A DNA stretch of 64,000 nucleotides from Fuerstiella marisgermanici (lineage in GTDB: Bacteria > Planctomycetota > Planctomycetia > Planctomycetales > Planctomycetaceae): the NCBI RefSeq assembly GCF_001983935.1, contig NZ_CP017641.1:3534001-3598000 (forward strand), in the 5' to 3' direction. Under the pieces are notes generated by a model. It ran no database searches, was not told the DNA's origin, and saw only the letters and a program-made list of their open reading frames with translations. A program made the translations under genes and the position numbers. Every line of letters begins with the position of its first letter. Within the stretch, counting starts at the first letter, position 1. Shown piece by piece: positions 18,721 through 27,712 of this stretch.

Positions 18721-19143
18721 TTAGCGGCAGCAGCGAGAACGTTTGCAGCGAGGCTGTTTGCAACGCACTTTCTTGTACTTAACTTTGCAACATTTAACCT
18801 TACAGCACTTTGGTGCTGGAGCACAGCAAGTCTGTACTGGGGCACAGCAGGTTGGCGCTGGAGCTGGAGCACAGCAAGTTGGTGCTGGTGCTGGTGCACA
18901 GCAGGTTGGTGCTGGAGCACAGCTAGAGCTGCAACCGCCGCAAGAAGAACCGCAAGATGAAGTTCCGCAGCTTGAGCCGCAAGAAGTAAAGCTGTGGTGT
19001 GAACCGCAGCTGCCGCAGGATGAACTGTCGCATCCGCCGCATGAGCTGACGGCACAGCCGCCATGACAGCCAGCTTCAGCGTCTGCTGGAGCCATAAATC
19101 CGACAAGCCCAAGGCTCATCATAATCGTTAGAAGTTGTTTCAT
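18721..19143 (-). CDS. Secreted cysteine-rich repeat protein
   Basis: 140 residues, 28 of them Cys. A signal peptide (about 1-24, ending ADAEA) is followed by three low-complexity blocks. The first (about 25-75) is Gly/Ser/Cys-rich with CG-SS-C spacing. The second consists of tandem APAPTCCAP units. The third is a basic tail with CCKVK pairs and single Cys between Lys/Arg. Secretion followed by heavy disulfide cross-linking would suit a structural envelope or matrix protein, and planctomycete cell walls are known to contain Cys-rich protein; the assignment to the wall is inference. It has a clear terminator downstream. The opposite-strand frame covering the same DNA is repetitive because of the repeats and was not called. 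Confidence 0.82.
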   Translation of the reverse strand: MKQLLTIMMSLGLVGFMAPADAEAGCHGGCAVSSCGGCDSSSCGSCGSHHSFTSCGSSCGTSSCGSSCGGCSSSCAPAPTCCAPAPAPTCCAPAPAPTCCAPVQTCCAPAPKCCKVKCCKVKYKKVRCKQPRCKRSRCCR

Positions 19144-20048
19144 AATCTCTCTTCTCCGTGATTCAATAGGGGTTTCGTTGAATTTGATCTACTAGGTGAT
19201 CTCAGCACTCTGCGGAAGGTAGGTGGCGCTTTTCAGATAATCAACCGTCTCAGCACAGGCTTCCTATCTTTTTCAAGTTTCGTAACCGGAAAACCACCGT
19301 ATTTTCGCCCTGCATGCCTAAACCCAGCCCTCAATGACGGCCCGGATAGCACTCTTCAGCCTCCGACACTGCGGAAACGCACCAAATTCGCCCGCAATAC
19401 GGTAAAAATGCACTGGTGGGCGGTTCACTCAGGGCCTGCTGCGAGGGACTAAGACTTCGTAATCGAGTCAGCGATTAGCCAGGCTGCGGCGCTCGCCCCT
19501 GCTCCTCGGCAGATCGCAGTGCAACACGACCGAAGCTGGCGTACGGCTCGAGGTGCTGGCTTAGTGAACGCTGGAATCGCCCAGCCTGGCGACAGTTGGT
19601 GGCTGGCTGCCTTTTCACGACCGGCGAGTGCCGGCAGCTGTCCCGGACAGCAAACCTGTATGGCAACAGCCTGCGAATCCTGCGGAGCTTTTCGAGCGAC
19701 ATGGCGTCTGGGTTCGCAACCGGCGCTGTGTGCAGACGGCTGTCTAGGCAACAACAGACCGAAACGCCCGCCGCCTCGACCTTCTACGAAATCGCTCCTC
19801 AACCAAACAAGAGCACCGCTCCTTTGAGTGTGGCCGGGGTTTGACTGAGCGAAGCGAAGGAAACCCGGGGTTTCATTCGTTCCTCGTTCCAACCCCGGCC
19901 GCGCACGTTGCCGCAAATTTCACAGCTCCCAATCCCGCAAGGATCTATTGAGTGCAGAGTTTGCGGCGTTAGCCGTTTGGTGTTCGGCGTGGAGAAGCTC
20001 GGCCAGCAGGTACGCGGGACGCGGGCCACGAGGAGGACGGCAGCGCAC
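19144..20048. other. Intergenic region without a convincing gene
   Basis: About 900 bp. The right-hand bases 19144-19300 upstream of the Cys-rich gene should hold its promoter. A dispersed palindromic repeat sits at 19828-19906. A long minus-strand frame at 19449-19916 reads through this repeat and shows no domain. Confidence 0.5.
19828..19906. repeat. Dispersed inverted-repeat element (copy 1)
   Basis: Ends GTGTGGCCGGGGTT and AACCCCGGCCGCGCAC are near-perfect complements. The interior shares GAGCGAAGCGAA and TTTCA-TCGTTCCTCG-TCCAACCCCG with the copy at 52064-52139. Both copies are followed by GCTCCCAATCCC (here 19925-19936). Confidence 0.75.
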
Positions 20049-20091
20049 AAAAAAAACGGCTGAGTCGCCCGATGTGGGGGACTCAGCCGTT
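20049..20091 (-). terminator. Rho-independent terminator downstream of csrA
   Basis: Perfect 12-bp stem AACGGCTGAGTC/GACTCAGCCGTT (20055-20066 with 20080-20091). Eight A bases at 20049-20056 give a U tract on the minus strand, about 125 bp after the csrA stop. Confidence 0.88.
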
Positions 20092-20216
20092 GAACTCACA
20101 CTTTAACGTTGCAGCCCAGAACGGCTGTCGTGTTTTTTCGCGTCATGCCGCTCAGGTGTCCAGCGACGCGACTTCAAGACCTTGCTGGCCTGCCGCTGCT
20201 GGAATTGCCTCGCGAG

Positions 20217-20420
20217 TTACAGCGGCATCGCTTTCGGCTCCGGCGTGCGGCCGCCTTCTTTCTCAGGGCCAAAGTCACACAGTTCTTCGCGAACAATGTT
20301 CATCGACTTCGGCGCTTCGATTCCGATCCGAACTGAATTCGGACCTATGCGAACAACCGTAATGGCGACGTCATCACCGATCAGAATTCGTTCGCCCGAT
20401 TTTCGTGATAGTACCAGCAT
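20217..20420 (-). CDS. csrA: Carbon storage regulator CsrA
   Basis: 67 residues. The N-terminus MLVLSRKSGERILIGDD and the block ITVVRIGPNSVRIGIEAPKS, with IVREEL near residue 45, are diagnostic of CsrA, a small dimeric RNA-binding protein that blocks or activates translation by binding GGA motifs in hairpin loops. The RNA-binding faces (strand 1 with LSRK, strand 5 with VRREE-like IVREE) are conserved. The tail after residue 47 is variable, as usual. It stands alone with its own terminator; no flagellar genes or fliW are in the window. A GGAG-containing stretch just upstream may serve as ribosome binding site and as a self-binding site. Confidence 0.95.
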   Translation of the reverse strand: MLVLSRKSGERILIGDDVAITVVRIGPNSVRIGIEAPKSMNIVREELCDFGPEKEGGRTPEPKAMPL

Positions 20421-20774
20421 TGTTACCTACTCCGTTTACTCCGTGGTATCAGAACTTCCATGTACCCGACACAAGAAAACTGACACAGCGCCAGCCTTGC
20501 GGCAGTTTCTGCCGACCCGCATCGCAACCCGCAGCGAATTGCTGCCATCACCTTGATGTCGACATCAGAATGATACAACCTGCAAGGTTGTTGCCAAGAG
20601 CAATTCCCCCAAAATCGGCACTGCCCACATTTTAGGCACCGTCAAATTGCCCACAAAACAGGCACTGTTGTGGTGGCCGTCAAATTGGCAGTCGCGAACT
20701 TGATTTCTGGATGCGCGTGTGGTCTGCTCTGCACATTCAAAAAACGCCCCCAAATACACAGGAGAACAGATCAC

Positions 20775-21818
20775 ATGACGCGAATCGGAATCGTGGGACT
20801 CGGCTTTATGGGCTACACGCACTTTGAAGGCGCACGGGACATTTCCGGCGGCAAAGTGACGGCCTTCGCGACTCGCAACACGGCCAAGCTGTCCGGGGAC
20901 TGGACCAGCATTCAGGGCAATTTTGGCCCGCCCGGTGGGCAGGTCGATGTGTCAGATCTGAAGTGCTATTCCGACTACAAAGAGCTGCTGGCGGATCCGG
21001 ACATTGACCTGGTCGACGTCTGCCTTCCCACCGACAAGCATTTCGACGTTGTCATGGAATCACTTGCGGCCGGAAAACCGACGCTCGTGGAAAAGCCAAT
21101 TTCAGTCGATCCCGAACAGGCGAAGCAAATGGTTGCGGCAGCGGACAAGGCTGGTGTCCCTCTGTTAGTCGCTCACGTACTGCCCTTTTTCCCTGAATTC
21201 AGCTTCGCGGCCAAAGCGATCCAATCGAAAGAATTCGGCAAGCTGAAGGCCGGCCATTTTAAGCGAGTGATCTGTCCGCCGGACTGGTCGAACGATATGT
21301 CCGATTTCCGCAAACTGGGTGGCTGGGGCATCGATCTGCATATCCACGACAACCATTTTATCGCTCACGCCTGCGGCAAGCCGGATGCCGTCTTTTCGAC
21401 GGGGCTGCTGCAGGACGGGTTCGTCAACCACGTGCACACTTCTTATGTCTACGGTTCTGATGGCCCGGCGATTTCGGCGGTTAGCGGCGGCATTGCGGCG
21501 AAGGGCCTGGCCTTCGGGCACGGGTTTGAGCTGTATTTCGAAGATGCCACGCTGCTGTTCGATGCCGGCACCTACGGCGGCGAATGGGTGGTGAATCGTC
21601 CGTTGAGTCTGGTTGCCAGCGATGGTTCGGTCACAGCCGTGGATTTGCCGGAAGGCGACAAATGGTGCGCCGCTTTCACTCAGGAACTGCAAGTGGCCGT
21701 GAATCACCTGCAGGGCCAACCGGCTGGACCGCTTTCAAGCAACCTGGCCCTGGACGCGCTCAACATCTGCTACGCCGAAGCGAAAAGCATTCAGGACGGA
21801 ACTATCGTCCCTGTTTAG
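20775..21818 (+). CDS. Gfo/Idh/MocA family NAD(P)-dependent oxidoreductase
   Basis: 347 residues from ATG 20775, chosen because AGGAGAA lies at 20760-20766 and the protein then starts directly with the Rossmann strand TRIGIVGLGFMG. The frame is open further upstream, but that part lacks homology. The dinucleotide-binding domain contains GLGFMG and the family motif EKPISVD (the E-K-P of sugar dehydrogenases). The C-terminal domain carries the GWGIDLHIHDNHF segment with the His/Asp residues expected in the active site. The substrate is likely a sugar or cyclitol; the exact one cannot be read from sequence. It is a single gene with no transporter beside it. Confidence 0.88.
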   Translation: MTRIGIVGLGFMGYTHFEGARDISGGKVTAFATRNTAKLSGDWTSIQGNFGPPGGQVDVSDLKCYSDYKELLADPDIDLVDVCLPTDKHFDVVMESLAAGKPTLVEKPISVDPEQAKQMVAAADKAGVPLLVAHVLPFFPEFSFAAKAIQSKEFGKLKAGHFKRVICPPDWSNDMSDFRKLGGWGIDLHIHDNHFIAHACGKPDAVFSTGLLQDGFVNHVHTSYVYGSDGPAISAVSGGIAAKGLAFGHGFELYFEDATLLFDAGTYGGEWVVNRPLSLVASDGSVTAVDLPEGDKWCAAFTQELQVAVNHLQGQPAGPLSSNLALDALNICYAEAKSIQDGTIVPV

Positions 21819-22070
21819 CCGCGTGCCGCTGACGAAACCGGCAGCACAAAATTCCACGCCTTGCCATTCACAAAACAGGAGAACAAAGAGAACCGAAATG
21901 GCGGGCGTCTGCTGCCGTTCGCGATATCTTTGCAGAATCTGAAATTTTTTGCGGTGACCGTATTTTCTGTGAAACTAACGTTTCATTTGCCCGCTGACGG
22001 ACAATAGTTCAGCCGGGCCAGATTTTCCGGCGATGTCGCGAAAAGCAGTACGAGGAATGCGGAGATCGAA

Positions 22071-23123
22071 ATGGGCAAATGTGGCACAACAATCGATGCG
22101 GCTCAGGAAACGGTCGTTCTGGCAATTGATTTCGGCGAAAAGACGATCGCCGATTCTCCGGAACTGATCGAAAAGATTCTAAAGAGCCCCAAAGTCAGCA
22201 AGGCGGTTGAAGACGCTTTGATGGCAGAAGCCAAACGGCTGATGAAAAAGCAGCAGGGCGGCAAAGCAATTACCAACGAAGACGGCACCAAATTTCTGGG
22301 CGCCGTCGGTAAAAAAGCCGCAGGCGCCGCCGAAGCCATTGCGAAAAAAGAAATCACCGCGTCGAAGGAATTTGGCGAGGTCAAAAGGAGCCTGCAGCAA
22401 CTCGAGTGCGCGTTTCGTGACTCGCCCGTCGGCATCTTTTTAAACGAAAAGAAGACGGGGCTGATCATCGTCGGCTCAGTGCTGGCGCTGGGCGGCGTGA
22501 CGGCGATGTACGTCAGCAAGTCGGGCGACTGGCCGGCCGCTCAAATGACCAAGCTGGCCAACAAGGTGGTCCGCTTTAAAGTGCTGGGCAATGTGGAAAT
22601 CGGCGTCAAAGACATCGAGTTCCAACCGTCGACGCGCACGGTCAAAGCTACGACGTTTGCTTCCGCCAAATGGAAGGCGGTTTCAACAAAAGTCAGCTTC
22701 CACGCGGGCTTCAAAGATGACCGCTTCGCCAGCACAAATGCCAAGGGCGAAATTGTGGTCAACGCTGGCAAAGGCGTGAAGCTGACTGGCAAGGGTGGCG
22801 TCGGCTACAGCATCAACCCGGATGCACCTGCCGGAAGTAACGACGTGACCTACGATATCAAAATGGGAATCGCGTACGGCACAAACATGGGTGGCTCATC
22901 GTTGAGCGTAAACCTGGCGGCGTATGCCGTCCAGGAAGCCATGCAGCGAAAACAGGGCGGAACGCTGGGCGCATCCTACAAGTTCACAGACCTTCGGAAG
23001 GGATCCATGTCCGTCGACCTGAACGCGGGCCTTGGCCGAGTACAAAAAATGCAACCCATCGGTCCACCGACAAACGAAGTGGCCGGCCAGGTGAATCTGG
23101 GGCTTACGATTAAGTTTCCGTAG
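22071..23123 (+). CDS. Protein of unknown function with one membrane segment and a beta-rich C-terminal region
   Basis: 350 residues, not recognised. Residues 1-125 are helical and rich in Lys/Ala/Glu (KAAGAAEAIAKKE), with no signal peptide. A single hydrophobic segment follows (about 128-148, GLIIVGSVLALGGVTAMYV). The remaining 200 residues alternate polar and hydrophobic residues with many Gly and Lys, ending NLGLTIKFP, in the manner of amphipathic beta strands; the final Phe-Pro resembles but does not match the terminal Phe of outer-membrane barrels. It could be an envelope protein with a beta domain, but the lack of a signal peptide argues against a standard outer-membrane porin. A good ribosome binding site (GCGGAGA) precedes the ATG. 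It stands alone, with no operon partner. Confidence 0.7.
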   Translation: MGKCGTTIDAAQETVVLAIDFGEKTIADSPELIEKILKSPKVSKAVEDALMAEAKRLMKKQQGGKAITNEDGTKFLGAVGKKAAGAAEAIAKKEITASKEFGEVKRSLQQLECAFRDSPVGIFLNEKKTGLIIVGSVLALGGVTAMYVSKSGDWPAAQMTKLANKVVRFKVLGNVEIGVKDIEFQPSTRTVKATTFASAKWKAVSTKVSFHAGFKDDRFASTNAKGEIVVNAGKGVKLTGKGGVGYSINPDAPAGSNDVTYDIKMGIAYGTNMGGSSLSVNLAAYAVQEAMQRKQGGTLGASYKFTDLRKGSMSVDLNAGLGRVQKMQPIGPPTNEVAGQVNLGLTIKFP

Positions 23124-23243
23124 AGAACATGAGCGGACGGCAAACCGACTACCCGCCTGAGGTCCGGAACGTTTGGTAGCCACCCGGTCGACGGTGCGCA
23201 ACCTTTCGCGAAGTGCGCGGAATGCGCCGGTCGACTTCCACCG

Positions 23244-24758
23244 TCAGTTAAGTTTTTGGCCAGCCTGCTTTTTTCTGGCCTGCGGTTCCTTGTAAATCAC
23301 GATCTCGGCATCGTTCTGCTGACGAGCTCCGATATTGCTGCGACCGAGCATAACGTAAATCTTCAGCATTGTCTGCAGCTCGGCCACACGTTTGGGCTGC
23401 AGCTTTGCCAGATTGTTTCGTTCGCCGATGTCGGCTGACATGTCAATCAGCTGCACCAGCGGTTGGTTGTCGGCTCGGCGTTTAGCCCACTTGGCTGCCG
23501 ACGGTTTGGGGGCCGTCCAGCCGCCGGAATCCGGGCAGAGCGACAGCTTCCAGTTGTTGTGGCGGATGGAAAAATATCCGGCAACGGAATGATGGATCAC
23601 AGTCGTCCGCGCATGGTGGTCGGTTTCACGTTTCAACGCTGGAAGAAAACTGAGACTGTCTTCGGCCGAGTTTTCAGGCAGCTTGACGTTCAGCACATCA
23701 GCGACTGTAGCAATCGCATCCGTCAAGCACACCAATCCTTCGCACTCCGATCCCGCCTGCACCACCTTCGGCCACGACACCAAAAACGGAACCCGATGCC
23801 CGCCGTCCCAGATATCGGCCTTTGAACCTCGCAGGTCTCCGCTGGGAAAATGCCCTTTCGCCTGCAGTTGTTCCATCTTAGACGTCGGCGCAGACGTGCC
23901 GTTGTCGGAACTGCAGATGATCAGCGTGTTGTCCAACTGCTTGTTGCGTTTGAGTGCTGCCACGACCTGGCCAAAACTGTCGTCGGTCTGCATGACGAAA
24001 TCGGCATGAGCGTTCAGGCCGCTGCGGCCCTGCCATTCCGGTGACGGAACCACAGGGCTATGCGGAGAACTCCACGGTACATACAGAAAAAACGGGGCGT
24101 CGTTTTTGGCTCGCGAATCAATGTACGTCACCGCTGCTTCCGTCAGACGGGGCAGCATGTCGACGGGTTTAATCGTTGCCATGACTTCGTTGTTATCGAT
24201 CCATGTTTCAATCTGGCGAGCGTGGTGGAAGCCATGGAATTCGTCGAAGCCGCCTCGATCAATCGGCCCGTGAGTCACCACGCTTCCCACGGGCACTTTG
24301 CCGGGAATGTGCTTGCCGTCGAAAAGCATTCCCAGGTGCCACTTGCCGACGATGGCCGTGTGGTAGCCCTGCTGCTTTAGCAGTTTCGCCAGCGTCAAGC
24401 GATCGTCAGCAATCAATGATTCGCCGCCGGTGAGGACCCCGGATTGCAAGCGTGTGCGCCAGGCGTAGCGGCCGGTCATCAGTCCATAACGAGTCGGCGT
24501 GCAGACGGACGAGCCGCTATGAGCGTCTGTGAAGATCATGCCCGACGCTGCAATGGCATCAAGTTGCGGTGTCGGGATGCGGCCGCGCTTTGGATTCAGA
24601 CACTGCAGTTCTCCATATCCCATGTCGTCCGCCAACATGACCACAATGTTGGGTGGGCCAGCTTGAGGGCCTTCCGCTGCGGCTTTATTCGGCATTCCGA
24701 AGGTCAGGGCCGCGAACAATTGAACAACGCAACGTGGTGGAAATTTCACAGTCCGCAT
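23244..24758 (-). CDS. Secreted type I sulfatase (arylsulfatase family)
   Basis: 504 residues from ATG 24758, where a signal peptide (RTVKFPPRCVVQLFAALTFG...AAAEG) begins; the frame stays open to 24866 but the added part lacks signal character. Key residues: metal-binding DD in MLADDMGYG (44-45) and the formylglycine motif CTPTR (Cys86 to Arg90), followed by YGLMTGRY. The C-x-P-T-R form differs from the common C-x-P-S-R but occurs in sulfatases. Later SSDNGTSAP gives the second metal ligand pair. The activating formylglycine-generating enzyme is not in the window. The protein would remove sulfate esters, probably from sulfated polysaccharides, outside the cytoplasm; the substrate is not predictable here. 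Confidence 0.92.
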   Translation of the reverse strand: MRTVKFPPRCVVQLFAALTFGMPNKAAAEGPQAGPPNIVVMLADDMGYGELQCLNPKRGRIPTPQLDAIAASGMIFTDAHSGSSVCTPTRYGLMTGRYAWRTRLQSGVLTGGESLIADDRLTLAKLLKQQGYHTAIVGKWHLGMLFDGKHIPGKVPVGSVVTHGPIDRGGFDEFHGFHHARQIETWIDNNEVMATIKPVDMLPRLTEAAVTYIDSRAKNDAPFFLYVPWSSPHSPVVPSPEWQGRSGLNAHADFVMQTDDSFGQVVAALKRNKQLDNTLIICSSDNGTSAPTSKMEQLQAKGHFPSGDLRGSKADIWDGGHRVPFLVSWPKVVQAGSECEGLVCLTDAIATVADVLNVKLPENSAEDSLSFLPALKRETDHHARTTVIHHSVAGYFSIRHNNWKLSLCPDSGGWTAPKPSAAKWAKRRADNQPLVQLIDMSADIGERNNLAKLQPKRVAELQTMLKIYVMLGRSNIGARQQNDAEIVIYKEPQARKKQAGQKLN

Positions 24759-25124
24759 GAAACCGCTTTCTGTTGACAGTGCGTTCTTGATTGAAGTGCC
24801 GTCGATTCGGCTTGCCGCATGCACGCGACAGCAATGCTGATCAAGTGTTGTACAACTGATTGGCATCCTGTTCGAGCAACATCATTTCGCAGCGCGAGGT
24901 GCATGGTGCCGACCGGATTTGAAAACGTTGGCCTGGCGTTTCCACCGACGAGTAGGACGTGTTCCGAAAATGATGATTATGCAACTGCGGAGATCCCCCC
25001 ATAGTTAGCGGAATGAGCCGCAAGCCGTTGGTTTTAACCTATGTTTCCGTATGCCAACACATCGTGATATTCCATTCGCGATCACTGAACCAACCACCGC
25101 AGACCCCCGGCCCATAGGTTTGAT
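24759..25124. other. Divergent promoter region
   Basis: 366 bp between the divergent sulfatase and zinc-ribbon membrane protein genes. No gene, tRNA or strong hairpin is seen. It must contain both promoters, but no sigma-factor box could be assigned with confidence. Confidence 0.45.
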
Positions 25125-26315
25125 ATGACTGTCGCTGAATCTCCTTCCAAACGACAAGTACGTTCCGAAGCCACTGCTTATGCTGGAGAAACATGCCCAA
25201 AATGCCACTCAACGGAGTCATGGGGCGAATCTTCATGGTGTCCGAAATGCAACTACTACCCGACGGTCGATAATGGCGTAGCCGATGGCCGTTCCTGGGC
25301 AGACGATCTTCCCGATCTGCCGGAAGAGGAACAGTTGGACAACCGCAGTGCGCTACAATCCATTCCGGTTTGGTTTTGGGTTATGTTGGGCGGCGTTTCG
25401 GTTATCACCATTTTCAGTGTGACAATTCGCACCGTGTACCCGCGTGAAGACAGCCCTCGCGGACTTATTGCTCTGGCACAGCTGGTGCTGGGAGCGATCA
25501 CCATGCTGATCGCACATCTGTGTGCCGCTCGCTTCGCTTTAAAGAACGATCGTCGGCTTAACTTTAACGACGTGATCCTTTGCTGGTTCAACATCTGGCA
25601 ACCGACGATCGCTCGCCTTCCCGCCACATGCAAACGCGTGCAGGCGATGGTGTGTGGCATGGTGGCCGTCTTTACGGCCGTGATGATTATCGGCGGCATC
25701 GACTATTCGGCCCCGTTTCGCACGGATGCTTCGCCCAAGAAAATCAGCCCCGCTAAACTGATCGGTGCCGTCACCGCTGCCGCAAACGCTCAGGCCGGTA
25801 AAAAGAATCCAGTCTCGATGCAGGAAGCGTTATCAGAAGTCGCGAACATGGAAGAGGCTGCGGGGCTCGCCAACGGCCCCATGACAATGGAGCAGGCATT
25901 GAATGAGCTTGGCAATTTGCCCGACAAGCTTTCCGGAATGGAAGACCTGACGGATGATCAAATTGACACAACGTTCGAGACTTTCAACTGCTACGTCTAC
26001 GGTGTGGAAACGAACGAATACAACGCACCGACCGCCTTGCTGTTTGCCATGAAGGTCGGTCGGCGCAATCGCCATGTTGCGAGGCTGGAAACCAGCGAGA
26101 TTCCTCGCACAGACCTGCGAACGATCATCCGGAAAATCGGAGCGTCCGTTCTGAAAAAGCCTGCGGCCGAAACAAGTTTTGACGCCGTCTGGGTCGCTCC
26201 CGTGGTCAGTGTCCGATTAGCGTTTGACGGGCTGACAGAAGACGGCGACCTGGATAATGTGAAGTTCGAAGCCATCCTCGTACGGCAGCGAGGCGTCTTT
26301 GATTCAGAGCAATAA
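25125..26315 (+). CDS. Zinc-ribbon membrane protein of unknown function
   Basis: 396 residues, not assigned to a known family. The N-terminus has a rubredoxin-like zinc ribbon CPKC-x12-CPKC (about residues 24-42), so the N-terminus is probably cytosolic. Three hydrophobic segments follow (about 83-103 PVWFWVMLGGVSVITIF, 113-135 and 166-190). The C-terminal 190 residues are soluble and would face the periplasm if there are three spans; they contain no recognised domain, but include a Met-rich repeat region (MQEALSEVANMEE, MEQALNELGNL). Related zinc-ribbon membrane proteins are common in planctomycetes without known role. It is a single gene, converging with the PqaA-like gene 24 bp away, with no obvious terminator between them. 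Confidence 0.75.
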   Translation: MTVAESPSKRQVRSEATAYAGETCPKCHSTESWGESSWCPKCNYYPTVDNGVADGRSWADDLPDLPEEEQLDNRSALQSIPVWFWVMLGGVSVITIFSVTIRTVYPREDSPRGLIALAQLVLGAITMLIAHLCAARFALKNDRRLNFNDVILCWFNIWQPTIARLPATCKRVQAMVCGMVAVFTAVMIIGGIDYSAPFRTDASPKKISPAKLIGAVTAAANAQAGKKNPVSMQEALSEVANMEEAAGLANGPMTMEQALNELGNLPDKLSGMEDLTDDQIDTTFETFNCYVYGVETNEYNAPTALLFAMKVGRRNRHVARLETSEIPRTDLRTIIRKIGASVLKKPAAETSFDAVWVAPVVSVRLAFDGLTEDGDLDNVKFEAILVRQRGVFDSEQ

Positions 26316-26338
26316 GGCCTGGTCGACTTAACTTTTCG

Positions 26339-27712
26339 TCATCGACGATAAATCAGTGTACACAGCGAATATGGCACGCCGTCCGTCTTAAAGATCAATT
26401 CTGCAAAGACGGCGGTGTGCCCTTCGGCTGCAAAATTCTGATGAAACGATCCGTCTTCGCTGGCCGCCATTTCTTGTGACTCCCATTGATCATCGCGGAA
26501 GTCAAGGTCCGTGGAATTTGCTCGCCAGAAGAACACGGATTCCGGAGCGGTGTCGCTCACGACGGACAGCACGTAGCGATCTGCCGCCTCATCGCAACTA
26601 AACTGAAGCTTCGGCAGTGGCTGGCCGTCAGCATTCATCCGAGCAAATGCGCCGACAGTGCGCAATGCTTTTTCGCGGCCGCCCTTCAGGCCATGGCCGT
26701 CGTTGGGAAGCTGAATAATATACTTCGGCCCTTTCAGATCGTCCCAGTATTTAGACATCGCGTCGACCACCCAATACGGATCGTTGGTGCCGTTCACCAG
26801 CAGCTTGGGCAGCGTGAGTTGCTCTCGATACGTATAAGGGTCCATCATTAAACGCAGATGTTTTTCGCGTTTGGATTCTTCTCCCAGAACAATCAGTCCC
26901 TTGCTGCTGTAGTCTTTGATCTGCACGCTAAAGCTGCCCCACGTATCCAGTTGGTGCTGCATTTGAGCTCGAAAGTTGAGCGTGTCGATCACGATCGGTG
27001 CAGTCGCGGCGATGCGTTTGTCCGCGACTGGTGTCAGCCAGCTTGTCCAGCCTCGTTTTGATGCGCCGGTAATCACAAACGAATCGATCTGAGTGCTGTA
27101 CTCATCCTTTGAAAGCTGCTGTACCGCGTCCATCGTTTTGACGGCACTCTTGACCATCGGAAATAACAGCGGCCAGGTTTCATCGCCGTCTTCCAGGTAT
27201 TTCAGCCACGTTTCTGTGATGAGGTCGTCTTCCTTGCGACCATCAAACAGTGGCTGGTTGGGAACCTGGTGCAACACGACAACTCGCATACCTGATGTCT
27301 CTGCCAGTGCCGTTCCCATACCGATGGTGCCTGCGTCTGCAGACTTCGGCGGTTGAGAACCCCCGGTCACAAACAACAGCGCGTGCGAAGGAAACTTCAA
27401 CGTCTTCGGTTCGAAGATCTCAACAGCATGTTGCCAGACAATGTCGTGCCATTTCTGGGAGGTCAGACGCAGTTCCGTCAGCTTTCCGGCCGGCGTTTCC
27501 AGACGACGAACAACCTTCCACGCAAAGTCGGGTTCAGGGCGGGCCACATAGTCATGCAATGCGGTTGGCACACTGTCTGTCGGTGTGGCTTTCGGAGGTG
27601 TAGCTGCGACTGCGTCTGCCACAGCCTGGCCGAAGACCGAAGAATTGCCGACGATTGCAACAAAGCTGATCGACAAAACAAACACGCGAAGTAACGACGG
27701 CACAACATTCAT
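26339..27712 (-). CDS. PhoPQ-activated pathogenicity-related (PqaA-like) secreted alpha/beta hydrolase
   Basis: 457 residues with a signal peptide (about 1-29, ending VFGQA). The fold is that of the PhoPQ-regulated family: ALLFVTGG strand, GSQPP, and the nucleophile elbow GASKRGW with Ser218, then LPKLLVNGTNDPYW with the acidic member and PNDGHGL with the His of a Ser-Asp-His triad. An esterase or peptidase activity in the periplasm is likely; the substrate is unknown, and the name comes from a Salmonella gene and says little about function here. Its start overlaps the stop of the alpha-toroid gene by 4 bp (ATGA), so it belongs to the TPR-ExbB-ExbD operon. Confidence 0.87.
   Translation of the reverse strand: MNVVPSLLRVFVLSISFVAIVGNSSVFGQAVADAVAATPPKATPTDSVPTALHDYVARPEPDFAWKVVRRLETPAGKLTELRLTSQKWHDIVWQHAVEIFEPKTLKFPSHALLFVTGGSQPPKSADAGTIGMGTALAETSGMRVVVLHQVPNQPLFDGRKEDDLITETWLKYLEDGDETWPLLFPMVKSAVKTMDAVQQLSKDEYSTQIDSFVITGASKRGWTSWLTPVADKRIAATAPIVIDTLNFRAQMQHQLDTWGSFSVQIKDYSSKGLIVLGEESKREKHLRLMMDPYTYREQLTLPKLLVNGTNDPYWVVDAMSKYWDDLKGPKYIIQLPNDGHGLKGGREKALRTVGAFARMNADGQPLPKLQFSCDEAADRYVLSVVSDTAPESVFFWRANSTDLDFRDDQWESQEMAASEDGSFHQNFAAEGHTAVFAELIFKTDGVPYSLCTLIYRR

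Noticed and set aside
18549..19112. Minus-strand frame of 187 codons rich in Ala/Val/His/Gln
   Set aside because: It is the shifted frame of the Cys-rich gene; the repeats keep it open. The signal peptide, Cys pattern and terminator support the other frame.
19449..19916. Minus-strand open frame of 155 codons
   Set aside because: It reads through the dispersed inverted repeat at 19828-19906; a similar translation comes from the repeat copy at 52 kb, so the likeness is from the repeat and not from a gene.
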